In this document: piece by piece, positions 1-9,672 of the stretch
Position numbering within the stretch: position 1 is the stretch's first letter
How the letters are laid out: every line of letters begins with the position of its first letter
Source: Zygnema cylindricum
Taxonomy: Eukaryota; Streptophyta; Zygnematophyceae; Zygnematales; Zygnemataceae
Assembly (NCBI GenBank): GCA_037447655.1
Contig: JBBHKE010001921.1
Location: 61,826 to 83,894, forward strand
Direction of reading: 5' to 3'
Length of the DNA: 22,069 bases
Made by a program: the position numbers and the translations under genes
The notes under the pieces: model-generated
Told to the model about the DNA's origin: nothing
The model's input: the letters and a program-made list of their open reading frames with translations, nothing else
Databases searched by the model: none

Positions 1-180
1 AAAAAAAAAGAGAGAAAAAAAAAAAAACGAAAACGTAAGAAAGTCAATTTTGTCTTAGAAATTTTCTGTATCTCTAGCTTTAAAAAACAAAAAGAGAATA
101 AAGGAAAAGAAAAGGAAAGAGAGAAACAATAAATATGAAAAAATAAAGTAAATAAAAACAAAAAAAATTACATGGTATAC

Positions 181-293
181 AGCTCGGCTCGAAAACCAGT
201 CGTCTTCCTTCCCTTCCTCTACCTCCTTCTTCCCCTTTATCACCAAAGTGTCTCCCTCCTCTATCTGGACATTAATGTCTTCTTTTGTCAATC
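181..293 (-). CDS. Single exon of an HSP20-type small heat-shock protein
   Basis: The 113-nt exon starts after a minus-strand acceptor (TTTTTTTGCAG, AG at 295-294) and ends at GAGCT|GTATAC. It reads 2 nt plus 37 codons, open throughout. The peptide GLTKEDINVQIEEGDTLVIK followed by GKKEVEEGKEDDW has the pattern of an alpha-crystallin domain: a PGL-like turn, KEDINV, an amphipathic strand, then the LVIKGK strand and a charged loop. Small heat-shock proteins are ATP-independent holdases. Only about a third of the domain is here; the 5' exon(s) and the 3' part are not visible, the latter presumably beyond position 1. Splicing directly from the mannosidase exon at 986-1069 would give GAT TGA, an immediate stop, so it belongs to a different transcript (nested, adjacent or a gene fragment). 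The family call is fairly secure; whether the gene is intact is unknown. Confidence 0.65.
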
Positions 294-816
294 CTGCAAA
301 AAAACCAAAAAACAAAATGGACAAAAAAAAAGATGAAGAAAAAAAAAAAAAAAACAATTGAAATTTAACGTGCACCTATAAAAGAAAAAAATCAAAATTA
401 TTTCATCCAAAATAGAAAGAAAACATTCCAACAAAAGAAGTCAATAATAAAGAATGAAAACGAAACAAAAAAAAAAAAACACCGAAACTTTAAAATTAGA
501 TACCCATAAAAAAACTTCTGCTCACTGCCCAAGATATCTGGGCAGACCCAAAATATTCCCAAAACCAAAAAAAAAAAAACTAAAAAAGACAAAAATAAAT
601 AAAAAAATCAAATAAACAGCTAAATAAATATCGACTGAAACAAAAAAAAAAACTAAATATGTAACTAAATAAATAAAAAAAATAAAAAAATAAACAAATA
701 ACTGAATTAAAACCGCTTCCAGCTTCTAAAGAATTAACAATAACAAAAAAGAAAAAACAAAATACAACAAAACATCAACAAAAACCAAAAACAACAAAAA
801 AAAATAAAAATCAACC

Positions 817-854
<38 letters not shown>

Positions 855-985
855 AAAAAAACAAAAAAACAAAAAAAAAAAAAAAAAACAAATTGGATTA
901 AGGAAAAATAAGGATAAAAAAAGACGGAACTAAGAAAAATGGAACAAGAAAGCTGGAAAACTGTAAAATGTAAAATTTTAAGCAC
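294..985. other. A-rich, intron-like stretch without recognisable exons
   Basis: This 692-bp stretch is dominated by A-runs on the + strand (T-runs on the minus strand), including more than 30 consecutive A's near 820-852. That composition fits U-rich intronic sequence of minus-strand transcripts. I searched the minus strand for the next mannosidase exon (expected to resume with an AFFQRWW-like segment) and for an upstream HSP20 exon, and found neither. A short piece of normal complexity at about 515-565 has an AG and a GTGAGC on the minus strand but gives no recognisable peptide. Confidence 0.5.
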
Positions 986-1085
986 CTGTTCCACATAAAT
1001 AAATTTCCTGTCAGGATTCTCCAGAAGCTTCTCCACTACTGTGTCCAGAATGTACTGCACTGCGGCAACCTGCCAACCGTAAAGA

Positions 1086-1116
<31 letters not shown>

Positions 1117-1390
1117 AAGCTTTATCAGCACAAGTCCAAAGAAATGAAGAAGAAAACGACGAAGTATAGCAGCAAAGGTGGACGGAGACGACATAAAATA
1201 ATGACGGGGAAGGATGGAGGGAGGGAGGGAGGGAGAGGAAGAGGGAGAGAGGGAGAGAAGGGAGAGACGGAGGGAGAGAGGGAGAGGGAGAGAGGGAAGA
1301 TGGAGAGCAAAAGGGAGAGAGAGGGAGCACGCAGAAAGAGATAGAAAGAGAGAGAGAGAGAGAAAGAGATAAAAAGAGAGACAGAGAGAA

Positions 1391-1459
<69 letters not shown>

Positions 1460-1781
1460 CAGACCTGCACCTTGGGAGAGAGGGAGGAGGGCGAGAGGAG
1501 AGGGAAGAGCAGAGGGAAGAGGAGATGGAAGAGATGAGAGGAGGGAGAGCAGAGGAAAGCAGGACGACCTGGATGGAATTGTTGGCGCCGACAAAGTATT
1601 GGTCGACTGTTTTGAGCCAGCCGACGTCATCATGCGTGTGCGGCACGAGATGCACGTTGAGGCGGCCGGGCAGAGGGCCCGCCCGAGTACTATATTTCCG
1701 TACATTGGCAGAGGCGTGGCCGAAGGACAAGAAGGACAGAAGGAAGGAAGAGAGAAGGAAAAATGTTAGAGGAGAAGCCAT
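986..1781 (-). CDS. Alpha-mannosidase (GH38), first two exons
   Basis: Exon 1 (1781-1569) starts at an ATG with an in-frame TGA just upstream (1806-1808). It encodes a hydrophobic signal peptide (about residues 1-24, [18 protein letters not shown]) and the start of the glycoside hydrolase 38 catalytic domain, [21 protein letters not shown]50 and D52 correspond to zinc ligands of the family. Exon 1 ends SIQ at CAG|GTCGTC; exon 2 (1069-986, 28 codons) follows TTGGCAG and continues [20 protein letters not shown] up to FIYVEQ, ending CAG|GTGCTT. Both junctions are phase 0. The enzymes trim alpha-mannose from N-glycans in lysosome or vacuole, and the signal peptide fits that route. The family is roughly 1000 residues long, so only about 10% is present. 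The rest would lie left of position 1, or the gene is truncated: the next conserved exon is absent from 1-985. It could be a dead 5' fragment. Confidence 0.85.
1204..1560. repeat. Purine-rich microsatellite in mannosidase intron 1
   Basis: GGGAGA and GAGGGA variants run from about 1204, with a pure (GA)n block of about 32 units at 1394-1457 and further GAGG/GGAGA variants to 1560. The tract occupies most of the 499-nt first intron (1070-1568) and is (CT)n on the coding strand of that gene. It creates long serine/leucine or arginine/glutamate frames that are not genes. Confidence 0.95.
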
Positions 1782-1792
1782 GCTTGTTCGTG

Positions 1793-1822
1793 ACTTCACT
1801 TCACTTCACTTCACTTCACTTC
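1793..1822. repeat. Six tandem ACTTC pentamers, upstream of mannosidase ATG
   Basis: Six perfect ACTTC units (GAAGT on the coding strand) begin 12 bp upstream of the mannosidase start codon and continue into ACTTCAG-like sequence. Its place suggests it is in the 5' leader or core promoter. Length polymorphism there would be possible, but a regulatory effect is only inference. Confidence 0.85.
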
Positions 1823-1937
1823 AGTTGACTGCTGTGGTTCGCTTCCACTTCTTTCTCTTCTTTCTTCTTTTTTTTTTCTTTTTTCTTCGGTTCGTCTGCT
1901 GCAGGAAAAGGTGAATGGATAGGTTTGCAGGAAAGTA

Positions 1938-2158
1938 CACCGTGTACCGCTAATAGTGCTGGTATTTTATTTCGCCGCTTCAGGCATATTTTTTCGGTGC
2001 ACACTTTTTTGGGGGATGTTAATCTGACGGTTTTGAGTGAAAGTTCAGATTTGAACCTTTCGATTGGCGGTGTGTAAACGAAAATCCAGCATGTGTGCAC
2101 TTAGAAAAGCAATTTTACGTGGCAGAAAACAATAACGCTAATAGAGAAATACACGGTG
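1938..2158. mobile_element. Short TA-flanked inverted-repeat element (MITE), CACCG family, diverged
   Basis: The left end reads TA|CACCGTGTACCGCTAATAG and the right end, read in reverse complement, TA|CACCGTGTATTTCTCTATTAG. The outer nine bases match perfectly and both ends are flanked by TA (1936-1937 and 2159-2160), as with Tc1/mariner-type insertions. The 221-bp interior has no coding capacity. An internal CGATTGGCGGTG at about 2060-2072 resembles the end of the 4094-4651 element, so this unit may be composite. It is the least certain of the four family members. Confidence 0.5.
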
Positions 2159-2160
2159 TA

Positions 2161-2979
2161 GCAATGACGACATTCGTGTACCTCCATAGTACAAGTAATG
2201 TACTAGCGCTGATATTCTTTAAACAGTTTTTCTCCGTGCACGTACGTATGTAAAGCGACGGTCGGAAAATTTTGTACGCGCACACGTGTTAGTTTTCTTA
2301 GCTTTCGACCGTCGATCACAAATCTGGTTCCCGTACACACGTGTCCTGTTCCAGTTTGTAACCGCCTATTCGAAAGTTAATCATACCTTTTCATCCAAAA
2401 TTGTCGGTTTGCTAATCTGAGAGGAAAATGACTTTAAGGACCCCAAGAAAGTTGTTTAACCGCTGTATTGCAGTGCTGACAAAACAAACTGACGATTGGG
2501 ACCTGGATCGACGTGAATGACGCAAGAGCTTTCCTCTTCTATCGGAAGATTTTTATTATGATGTTAGTAATGATGTACATGCCAACATGATAATCCACGT
2601 GGCAAAATATTTATTTGGCGATGTTAATTGTTTCCTATACGTGGCAGACTGACAGAGTTCGAAGCCAAAATACAGACGTACGATAGAATTTACTGTTTGA
2701 TTTTTTACATAATGAGAAAATAAATATTCCGGGCGCTTTTCGTGTTGACACACTCTCTTCGATTTACAATAGTTCCGGAGGATTTTTCGTATGACGTACA
2801 ATGCCTGTACGTGCCGACATGATCGTCCACGTGGCAGAATACCTTGTCCACTCTGCAATCCGTCCATCTCACGTGGATGACTTCGGAACCAGCACAGAAT
2901 CGTACGGTCAAACTTGCTGGTTTTCTTTTTTTGAAATATGCGGGTTAAATGTGACAGAAATTTGACAACTTTTATACTA
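2161..2979. repeat. Gene-poor region with a dispersed direct repeat
   Basis: No gene is recognised. A segment of about 75 bp is present twice in direct orientation, at about 2528-2607 and 2770-2843. Both copies pass through GGAagATTTTT, then a GTACNTGCCNACATGAT core and CCACGTGGCA. A third CACGTGGA/CGTGGCAGA trace lies near 2640 and 2870. The copies are clearly diverged. CACGTG is a G-box palindrome, but in this repeat setting I would not infer regulation. The open frames here look random. Confidence 0.5.
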
Positions 2980-4091
2980 CACCGTGAATCGCTATTAGCG
3001 TCAATGTCTCTAATTGCGGTACACCGTTTTTTAACCCAAATTCTCAAATAGAGTTAATAAAAACTAGTGTTGTGTATCGGTAAAAAACTTATCGCGATAA
3101 CACCGATACCGATAGTTATCGGTTATCGAACGGTCAGAGATTCCGATATATCGGTCTGGGACCAACAAATTCCATATCGGCGATAACTTAAAAAATATAT
3201 AGTATGCGTACAATAGTACTTTATAACATACTGTATTATTTTATTTATTTTATATAGCGTGGCATGCCACGTATTGAAATCTGTTCCGTTACAGTTTAAC
3301 TGCAATTTATTACGGTAAACGCGGCGCATTAACGTTGGCCGGTTAACTGAACAAAAATTTTACGGCGACGTACGGAAATTTACTAAAAAACTGGTGAACA
3401 TGGAACTGGAAAAGGACGGCGGACACAAAAGTACAACGGACGCAAAATAACATTCTGCGCGCCGCCGGAATCGAACGGACGACTTGGAATGAGAAAACAC
3501 GAACGGACGGGCCAGCGTGAGCGCCGGCATCCCGGAATGGCTCTTTTGGCAGCTTTTTGCCAAAAAAGCCGATAAATTGACACGTGGCAGGTCCCTAGTG
3601 GATCTCAAGGAATTAAGGGACAAAGCCATGGCGTCGGATGTGAAAGGTACATCGTTTTTACTTGATCCGTATCAAAATCGTACAGATTTCATGGCGGCTT
3701 CACTACTTTCTATGCATGTACACGTCCGGAGAATTTGACGTACAGTTGAGTGTACAGACCGTACATTTATATGTATGGTCCGTACAGTTATCGCCGATAG
3801 TTATCGTTATCGGCATTATCGCCGATAAGTACCCGATATTATCGGCTACTTATCGGCGATAAGACCGATGTCGATATATCGTACCAATATATCGATTATC
3901 GGATACCCGAAAAAAGGCCCATATCGGTTATCGGCAAATCCTTACCGATACACAACACTAATAAAAACCCTTTAAAAAACAAATTAGAGTAAATGATTTC
4001 CCTCAAAACCCCCAAATTCCTAAATAGCGTAAATAACGCTAATTGTTTCATTACGCTATCTATTTCATTACGCTAATAGCGATTCACGGTG
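2980..4091. mobile_element. CACCG-family MITE split by a hAT insertion
   Basis: Termini are perfect inverted repeats over at least 22 bp: left CACCGTGAATCGCTATTAG at 2980, mirrored at the right end 4091. They are flanked by TA at 2978-2979 and 4092-4093, the target duplication of Tc1/mariner-type elements. Removing the nested hAT element and one copy of its target duplication leaves about 208 bp, a typical MITE size with no coding capacity. Interior sequence is rich in AAATAGCGT/ACGCTATTT motifs, as in the neighbouring member at 4094. It must be mobilised in trans, if at all. Confidence 0.8.
3065..3960. mobile_element. Non-autonomous hAT-superfamily transposon with 8-bp target duplication
   Basis: The ends are perfect 19-bp inverted repeats, TAGTGTTGTGTATCGGTAA at 3065-3083 and its reverse complement at 3942-3960. 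They are flanked by the identical octamer ATAAAAAC (3057-3064 and 3961-3968). An 8-bp target duplication with YANNG-type termini is the hAT signature. Both subterminal regions (about 3085-3180 and 3785-3940) are packed with TATCG/CGATA palindromic motifs, the usual arrangement of transposase binding sites. The centre (3360-3740) is more GC-rich and has short open frames on both strands, none recognisable as a hAT transposase, so the 896-bp element is probably an internal-deletion derivative. The perfect target duplication suggests a fairly recent insertion. Confidence 0.9.
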
Positions 4092-4093
4092 TA

Positions 4094-4651
4094 CACCGCC
4101 AATCTTTATTAGCGTAGTGTACGCTAATTCCGTCCCGTTTTTTTTCTTTTTATTCTCAAATAGCGTAGCTTATTCTATTTTTTCTGTACGCCATTTAGGG
4201 CTTTTTGTCCAATTAGCGTAAAAACGAAAGTACATTATCGTTTAAATAGTGTGGTGTACGGTCAGTGTCAGACCGTACATAATTGTACCTTTTTAAGTGA
4301 AAAAGTATAATTAATGAGTTTTAGTAACCGTGGACCTATGAGAATATGCGCTCTAAAAAGGGGATGAAATCGGGTTGTCAAATATCACGTTCGCACATAT
4401 TCGCCAATAACCACGTTTCGACTGTGTGAACGTACAATTTGTGTACGATTTGTCAGATTTTGTACAAATACCTATATTAGTGTAAGCAGGTTTGCGACCG
4501 GCATTTTCTTTTTTTCAAAGACCCAATATAGAATTATTAAACAATTAAAATGTATGTATATTTCAAATTTTTCAAATTCTAAATAAACGAACACCACTAT
4601 AATTATTATTATACGCTAAAGAAACTTCTACGCTAATAACGATTGGCGGTG
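4094..4651. mobile_element. CACCG-family TA-flanked element, 558 bp
   Basis: The left end CACCGCCAATCTTTATTAG and the right end (reverse complement CACCGCCAATCGTTATTAG) match at 23 of 24 outer bases. Flanking TA is at 4092-4093 and 4652-4653, so it shares one TA with the preceding element and the two sit back to back. An internal block beginning TTTAAATAGTGTGGTGTACG (about 4237) is homologous to one in the 7023-7520 element, which places both in one family although their termini differ in several bases. No transposase is visible. Confidence 0.75.
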
Positions 4652-4653
4652 TA

Positions 4654-6060
4654 TTAACTTGTGGGCTTTATAGGTTTTTATTTGACTATGACTTTTCAAA
4701 TAACAAAATTAATAATTTTGTGGGCTCATGATGAAAGACTTCTTATGACTGAACTAAAAACGATTGTATCGTCCTTGCTGGTGTTTTAACACTAATAGCG
4801 AAAAATAGTTAAAGGCTTTAAATTGTTATAAACTTGGATAAGAAGGAGAGAAACTGCTTCATAATATCTATTGGCAAAGCTATGATGTAACTGATACAAA
4901 AAAAGTGTTACATGTGAATAACCATTCAACTCGTTGGAGTTATCATTCAACCAACTAAGGGTGGGTCTCCATCAGGCAAAAAATGAGGTTGTTTTCAAAA
5001 ACATACATTTTCGTACTAGGCCGTACAAGTATTTTTCTTTCTGTAAAACATATTCACTAGAGATTCAGCAAGATTCTCACAACTTTTGGGCGACAATTTC
5101 CACCGTCCAATTTTTAGATTTTCGAAGCAAACGCTCTTTCTATCCATTGTTTGAGAAGTGTCCTTCGTTTATCTCCAAGAAGACACTGGCCACACACTAG
5201 ACGCCTACGATTAGTACACCTATAAATAGATCATATGATTGACGGCGGCCGATTGATGACAACCTCACAACTGGCAAAGGACATGTGCCTTCAAACAGGG
5301 GGGATTAAAATCCATCGGAAACGACGAAAAAGTCTTTACCAAAAAAATATCATATAACGCTCTTTTTGCCATCCATTGACCTTCGCGAAAAAATGACTTT
5401 GTGTACTACATGGGGTAATTAATGATTAGTGCAAAAAAATTGCGTCCAACTTTTAATTTTGAAAAAGGAAATCAAAATTACGGAAAATAATGAAAAAAAA
5501 AGTCGAAGCAAACTTTCATGGTCAAAGGATGTTAAAAAGAGTGTGCGTTGCGAGTTTGTTCGACGGGTAGGCATACGATCGTGTGTTCGTCATGGATGTT
5601 TTTTTTCCTTTTTCACATTTACCAATGGTACCCGTCCATTGTGATGCAAGTGTTTTCACGAGGAGAATAGCCACACACAAGATGATTCGCGCGATTGCTT
5701 CGCGGATCTAAAAAAACGGACATCTAAAAATCACGATTTACGCCTATAATGTTGGAGCATGGTGATAAGTATCCAATAAACATGTTTCTTTTGGCACCAA
5801 AACAATGGCACGAATATATACGAAAGCGTACGCCGTTCAATATACAACCCCACATTTCCTCTAATGGAAGACTTACAAAACTATATATGTACATATTAGC
5901 ACACCAAACCAAGGATGTTATTTATGAGGAGGCTATGGTAGCATGGGGGTGAAAATGAACGGGAGATAGTGGAAGTGTTGACAAAAACATGTATGACCTA
6001 GAGTTTGACTCACATAATAAATAACCCTATTTAGGTGTGTCAATGAATTAAGCCACTTTT
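4654..6060. other. AT-rich region, no recognised gene
   Basis: This stretch of about 1.4 kb has no recognisable gene. The two longest ATG- or near-ATG-initiated frames (about 4934-5200 and 5749-5952, + strand) give peptides without family resemblance or repeats; the second includes FLLAPKQWHEYIRKRTPFNI, which could be a worn transposon protein. Slightly higher GC and GTAC/CGTAC motifs recur, as elsewhere in 1.9-8 kb. I see no tRNA, structured RNA or terminal inverted repeats. Confidence 0.4.
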
Positions 6061-6111
6061 TATTTTTTAACTACGTTATTTCCCTCCCATAAATACAAAA
6101 ACATTTATTTT

Positions 6112-6314
6112 ATGCTTCAATTGTGATTTTGCCATTATTCGATGTTAACACACAAAAATGGTTATTTTTTGCTTCAATTATATATTTATCATTATTCAAT
6201 GTTGACGAAAAAAAATAGATACTATTTTTTCAACTTTGATTTAGTCGTAATTCATTATTGATATTCAAAAAGTGCTTTTTTTGCTTCAATTGTGAATTTC
6301 TCAATGTTGACATG
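6112..6314. repeat. Degenerate tandem repeat, units about 57 bp
   Basis: Units beginning TTGCTTCAATTGTGATTTT and running into CATTATTCGATGTTAACA start near 6112, 6170 and 6281, with a more degraded unit (CAACTTTGATTTAGTCGTAATTCATTATT) near 6230. The last unit ends in CAATGTTGACATG at the edge of the GC-richer island that follows. It is an old minisatellite. Confidence 0.6.
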
Positions 6315-6540
6315 TTGTAACAGAAGGCAAACACCAACATACCGCAAGAAGGCACAGCAGGTGACTTGGTGTCGACGCGACGCAGGGAGGTCGTCGCGAC
6401 GTCAAAGCCCCCTCGGCGTTGCCTCGGTGATGGTTGCTAAACCAGTGTTGCCTGTTCAGCGTCCAACGACGAGACAGTGCCATGGCTTGTTTCGTTTAGA
6501 ATTGTTGATTATGTTGTTGTCGTATTTCGCGTTATAGATT
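6315..6540. other. GC-richer island, possible fragment of a foreign element
   Basis: Base composition rises abruptly between about 6340 and 6490 (GTCGACGCGACGCAGGGAGG, then CCCCCTCGGCGTTGCC) against the AT-rich surroundings. An 81-codon ATG frame runs across it on the + strand (6292-6537) and a 60-codon frame on the minus strand; neither product is recognisable. A remnant of a retroelement or a processed sequence is possible, and nothing more can be said. Confidence 0.35.
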
Positions 6541-7020
6541 AAAAGTTTTCATGTTATTTATTTTTAATATGAAATCAAAGTCATTCAATGCATTTTAAAT
6601 TATTTTATGGGCATATTCGATAGTTTGTGGGCGTTACATGCGTGATTTAGCTATCATACTGTAACACAATGTCACAATACATAAAAAAAATCGGTGTTTT
6701 ATACGATTATCATAGATGTTTCATTCGTACTTTGCGCACGGGAAATTATTTTGTAAAAAAATGCATACGCGCATTATTCAAAATTTCACATTTCTTATAA
6801 TGCGTTGATTGGCTTTAACTTAATTATAAAATAAAATAAGAAAAATTTAATCAAAAGTACTACTACAACTTAGGGTATATGCCCGTGTATTAAACTACTG
6901 GGTTTTATTTGCATGGAGGAGAGTACTCCTTATTTTTTACATTGCCCATCACGCGCATGTACGCCAAAAAAATGTTGTTAATCAAATTTAACTAAAAAAA
7001 AAAGTTTACATCAACATCGC
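6541..7020. other. AT-rich sequence, nothing recognised
   Basis: These 480 bp contain homopolymeric A/T runs, no frame of interest, no inverted-repeat ends and no RNA gene that I can see. It separates the GC-richer island from the next TA-flanked element. Confidence 0.5.
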
Positions 7021-7022
7021 TA

Positions 7023-7520
7023 CACCGCGAATCGTAATTAGAGTAAATTACTCTAATTCGGTCGCTCGAAATTTCGACTCTATCACATGAAATAGAGTAA
7101 ATGATTCTAATTTTTTCATTATTCTATTTAAGGTAAAGTTTAATTAGCGTTTTTAATTATAAAATAGGTTTGTTTTAAATAGTGTGGAGTACGGACGACC
7201 TCCGACCGTGCAAAATTGTACTATTAAGTAAAAGAGTACAAATAATGATTTAATACAGGTCGTTATCACGTACCTGCGTTTTAACAAACCGCATAGTGCA
7301 AACGTCATAGTGACTATAAACAGTACGTTTTGCCAAATTCTGTAAGAATATCTTATTTACAGTAGAGGATATTAGCGTTCCAAATTAGAGTACTTAAATA
7401 AATTAGAGTAAACTTCATAGTTGAAACAACTCTATCACATAAATTAGCGTTAATTACTCAATTTTTTTTTTTAGTTTTTGTACTCTAATTTTTTCATTAC
7501 CCTAATTACGATTCGCGGTG
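7023..7520. mobile_element. CACCG-family TA-flanked element, 498 bp
   Basis: The left end CACCGCGAATCGTAATTAG and the right end are inverted repeats matching over 19 bp, extending to about 23 bp with one mismatch, and flanked by TA at 7021-7022 and 7521-7522. The interior block from about 7171 (TTTAAATAGTGTGGAGTACG) matches the block at 4237 in the 4094-4651 element, including the following AAAATTGTACT and AAGTAAAAGAGTA-like stretch. There is no coding capacity. It is a separate subfamily member, with CGCGAATCG in place of CCAATC or GTGAATCG. Confidence 0.75.
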
Positions 7521-7522
7521 TA

Positions 7523-9264
7523 CTATTTAACTAGTGTTAATTATTATAATGTCAAATATTTATGGATAATGTAATGTAAAAACTTGCCACCGCGTACAAG
7601 AACTGTTCATTATTCTGTACAGACGTACAAAATTAGTGTTAGATAATGGCGTCGACACACGAAATTGAGTGCGTCGCACGGAAAGAGTACTCAAAATTGA
7701 TTACAAGTTAAGACGAGACAAAATTGCGAGAACGTATTCTCACATATTTAGGCGTCGAATATGTGAACACAAACTTTCGCGTCTACCTTTAAAAGCATGG
7801 GAAACTGTATCGATTTTTTAACTATAACAGTGATTCACAGTGTATTTTCCATATTTTTTTTATAAATTCCGTATATTGTATTCGTACAGTCCACCCGTAC
7901 ACGAAAAGTATACAAACTTTACGAAAAGTTTAAAAAACCCTTAAAATAATGCATAATCGTAAAAATTTTGAAAGTTGAACGAATGAACTATCTATGACAA
8001 TTATGCTAGTTTATGACTTGGATTACGATATTTTATCCCTATGCTCAATATGTTAAATTTCATTAATTTTTAATTGTCACTATAATAAATATAATTTATA
8101 CATTAGGTTTTTTTTTTGTTACCAGTCCCTTCTTTTTTCCCTTTTCAATATAGTGTGGTGTTGTTTTTAATTTGCAACAATCGAGCCAATCATTGACATG
8201 TACCAAATACGTGAATGACTTTTTTACAATTCGAACCTTTAATGGTAGTGAACAATTTTCCATTTCAATCAAGTTTTGTACTTTGATGGTTTAACCATAG
8301 CGTTTTTCATAATAAAATATCTATTTCATTACAATTTTTTTTTTTACACAATATGACTATGAACTCGCAAAGCTATTAGAAAGGCGCCACGATCACCAAT
8401 TGCAGTTAATTGTCATTTAAGAACCGAGGCAATATAACGATCGATTGCAGTTACGTAATATGGAGGGCAAGTGCGATGAAAAAGATCCCTCATTTTTTTG
8501 GCCTACTGATAATTGATGTATCGGTAAAGAAATTAGCTCAATGGTTTACCGATATATCGACCTTGATAAGCCAATGAAAAACTATCGCGATACCTTTATA
8601 GCATAAGTGGTACACTAAAATCGCGTCATCTCCGACGTCCAAGACCGCGAGTTAGCTTACACTTTTCGCGCGCATTTGTACAGTAAAGGAACGGGATTTG
8701 GGATTTTTATTTTTGGAAGTTAGCGGTCTCGAGTTCACGAAACTAGTCTGGAACAATCCCACGGTCCAAATTGTTTTTTCTAAAAACGACAAAAATGTGT
8801 ACTTGTACTTTAAAGTTTTGTAAACACGTCGGACATGCAGCGCGCGCCGGAGATCACCTTTGCGACATCATCCTTGAGCCGTGGTTTCCCACACGCGACA
8901 CGCCGTTTCTTTCTATTTCAAACCTTTATTTTAATAGATTTTGGTGCGTGCTATGCAGTTTTTGAAATTCTTGCTCCCTCCGATGACATCCAATCACAAA
9001 GAGTAAAATTGGAAGAGATTGTTTTGGCGAGAAAATTAAGGTACGGTTGCAAAAATAGCTACAGTACTGAAAAGCAAATGCGCGGCATAAGTTTCACTGA
9101 ACCCTTCGAGTCTAGTCTCAATATTAGGTGTTAGAAAGGTGTTGGAAAATAAGGAAGAAAGGTGTGTATATGATCAGGAACTTCTTCACAGTTACCTTCC
9201 ATTATGGTACAAATTATGTCCATTCTTTTGCTTTAACATGTAAGTCTTTTTCTGCTCTATTATG
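7523..9264. other. Gene-poor region with transposon relics
   Basis: No gene is recognised. At about 7829-7844 the sequence GTGATTCACAGTGTA resembles a right end of the CACCG family, but a matching left end is unclear. At 8518-8600, GTATCGGTAAA and TTTACCGATATATCG face each other and an ACTATCGCGATACC follows; these resemble hAT termini and subterminal motifs of the 3065-3960 element and may be a relic. A 99-codon ATG frame (8835-9134, +) with IDFGACYAVFEI and KLEEIVLARKLRYG segments is of unknown origin. Confidence 0.4.
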
Positions 9265-9460
9265 TCTTCTTTAAGTTTTGGTTGTGTAATTTTGTGCTCT
9301 TAATGGTGTGTACTTTTCTATACTTTTTTTTCTTCTTCAAGTTTCGGTTATGTAATTGTATGCTCTTAATAGTGTGTATTTTTTTGTACTTTTTTGTCTT
9401 CTTTAAGTTTTGGTTGTGTAATCTTGTGCTCTTAATGGTGTGTACTTTTTGTACTTTTTA
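9265..9460. repeat. Three-copy 66-bp minisatellite
   Basis: Three direct copies start at 9265, 9331 and 9397, exactly 66 bp apart, each beginning TCTTCTTtAAGTTTtGGTTg and passing through TGTAATNTTGTGCTCTTAATgG and TGTGTAcTTTT. Copies 1 and 3 are closest; the middle one has drifted. The strand is T-rich, which would suit an intron of a + strand transcript. Confidence 0.85.
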
Positions 9461-9473
9461 GGTGTGTTTGCAG

Positions 9474-9547
9474 GCTATTCCAAGCCATGTGGCTTCTGAT
9501 GGCACGCACACCTATAACCTTATTTTTTTCAGCCCTCAGTGAAACTG
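9474..9547 (+). other. Possible + strand exon with strong splice sites
   Basis: The 74-nt stretch follows GTTTGCAG and ends at ACTG|GTAAGTT, a near-consensus donor. One frame is open through it (LFQAMWLLMARTPITLFFSA). An internal TTTTTTTCAG at about 9523-9532 could instead give a 15-nt exon. The T-rich sequence before it would serve as a polypyrimidine tract. The peptide is not recognised and no partner exons were found, so this is only a candidate. Confidence 0.25.
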
Positions 9548-9672
9548 GTAAGTTGTTTGGTGTTAGTTCCACGTTTACATTTCCTCTTCTTCCTGTTTTG
9601 TTGACAACCCTTGTTTTTACTGATGCCTTCTATCTGTCACGCTTATTAATGACATTAACGACGTGTCCCTTA

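Noticed and set aside
734-1799. Long minus-strand frames rich in Ser-Leu and Phe across the (CT)n and poly-T tracts
   Set aside because: They are produced by repeats in introns; only the short parts matching alpha-mannosidase exons are real, and these have splice sites at their edges.
1797-1799. Upstream start for the mannosidase six codons before the ATG
   Set aside because: The codon is GTG, with an in-frame TGA just behind it; ATG at 1781 gives a standard signal peptide.
7523-7842. A further CACCG-family element ending at GTGATTCACAGTGTA
   Set aside because: The right end looks plausible but no convincing left inverted repeat follows the TA at 7521; left as a relic note only.
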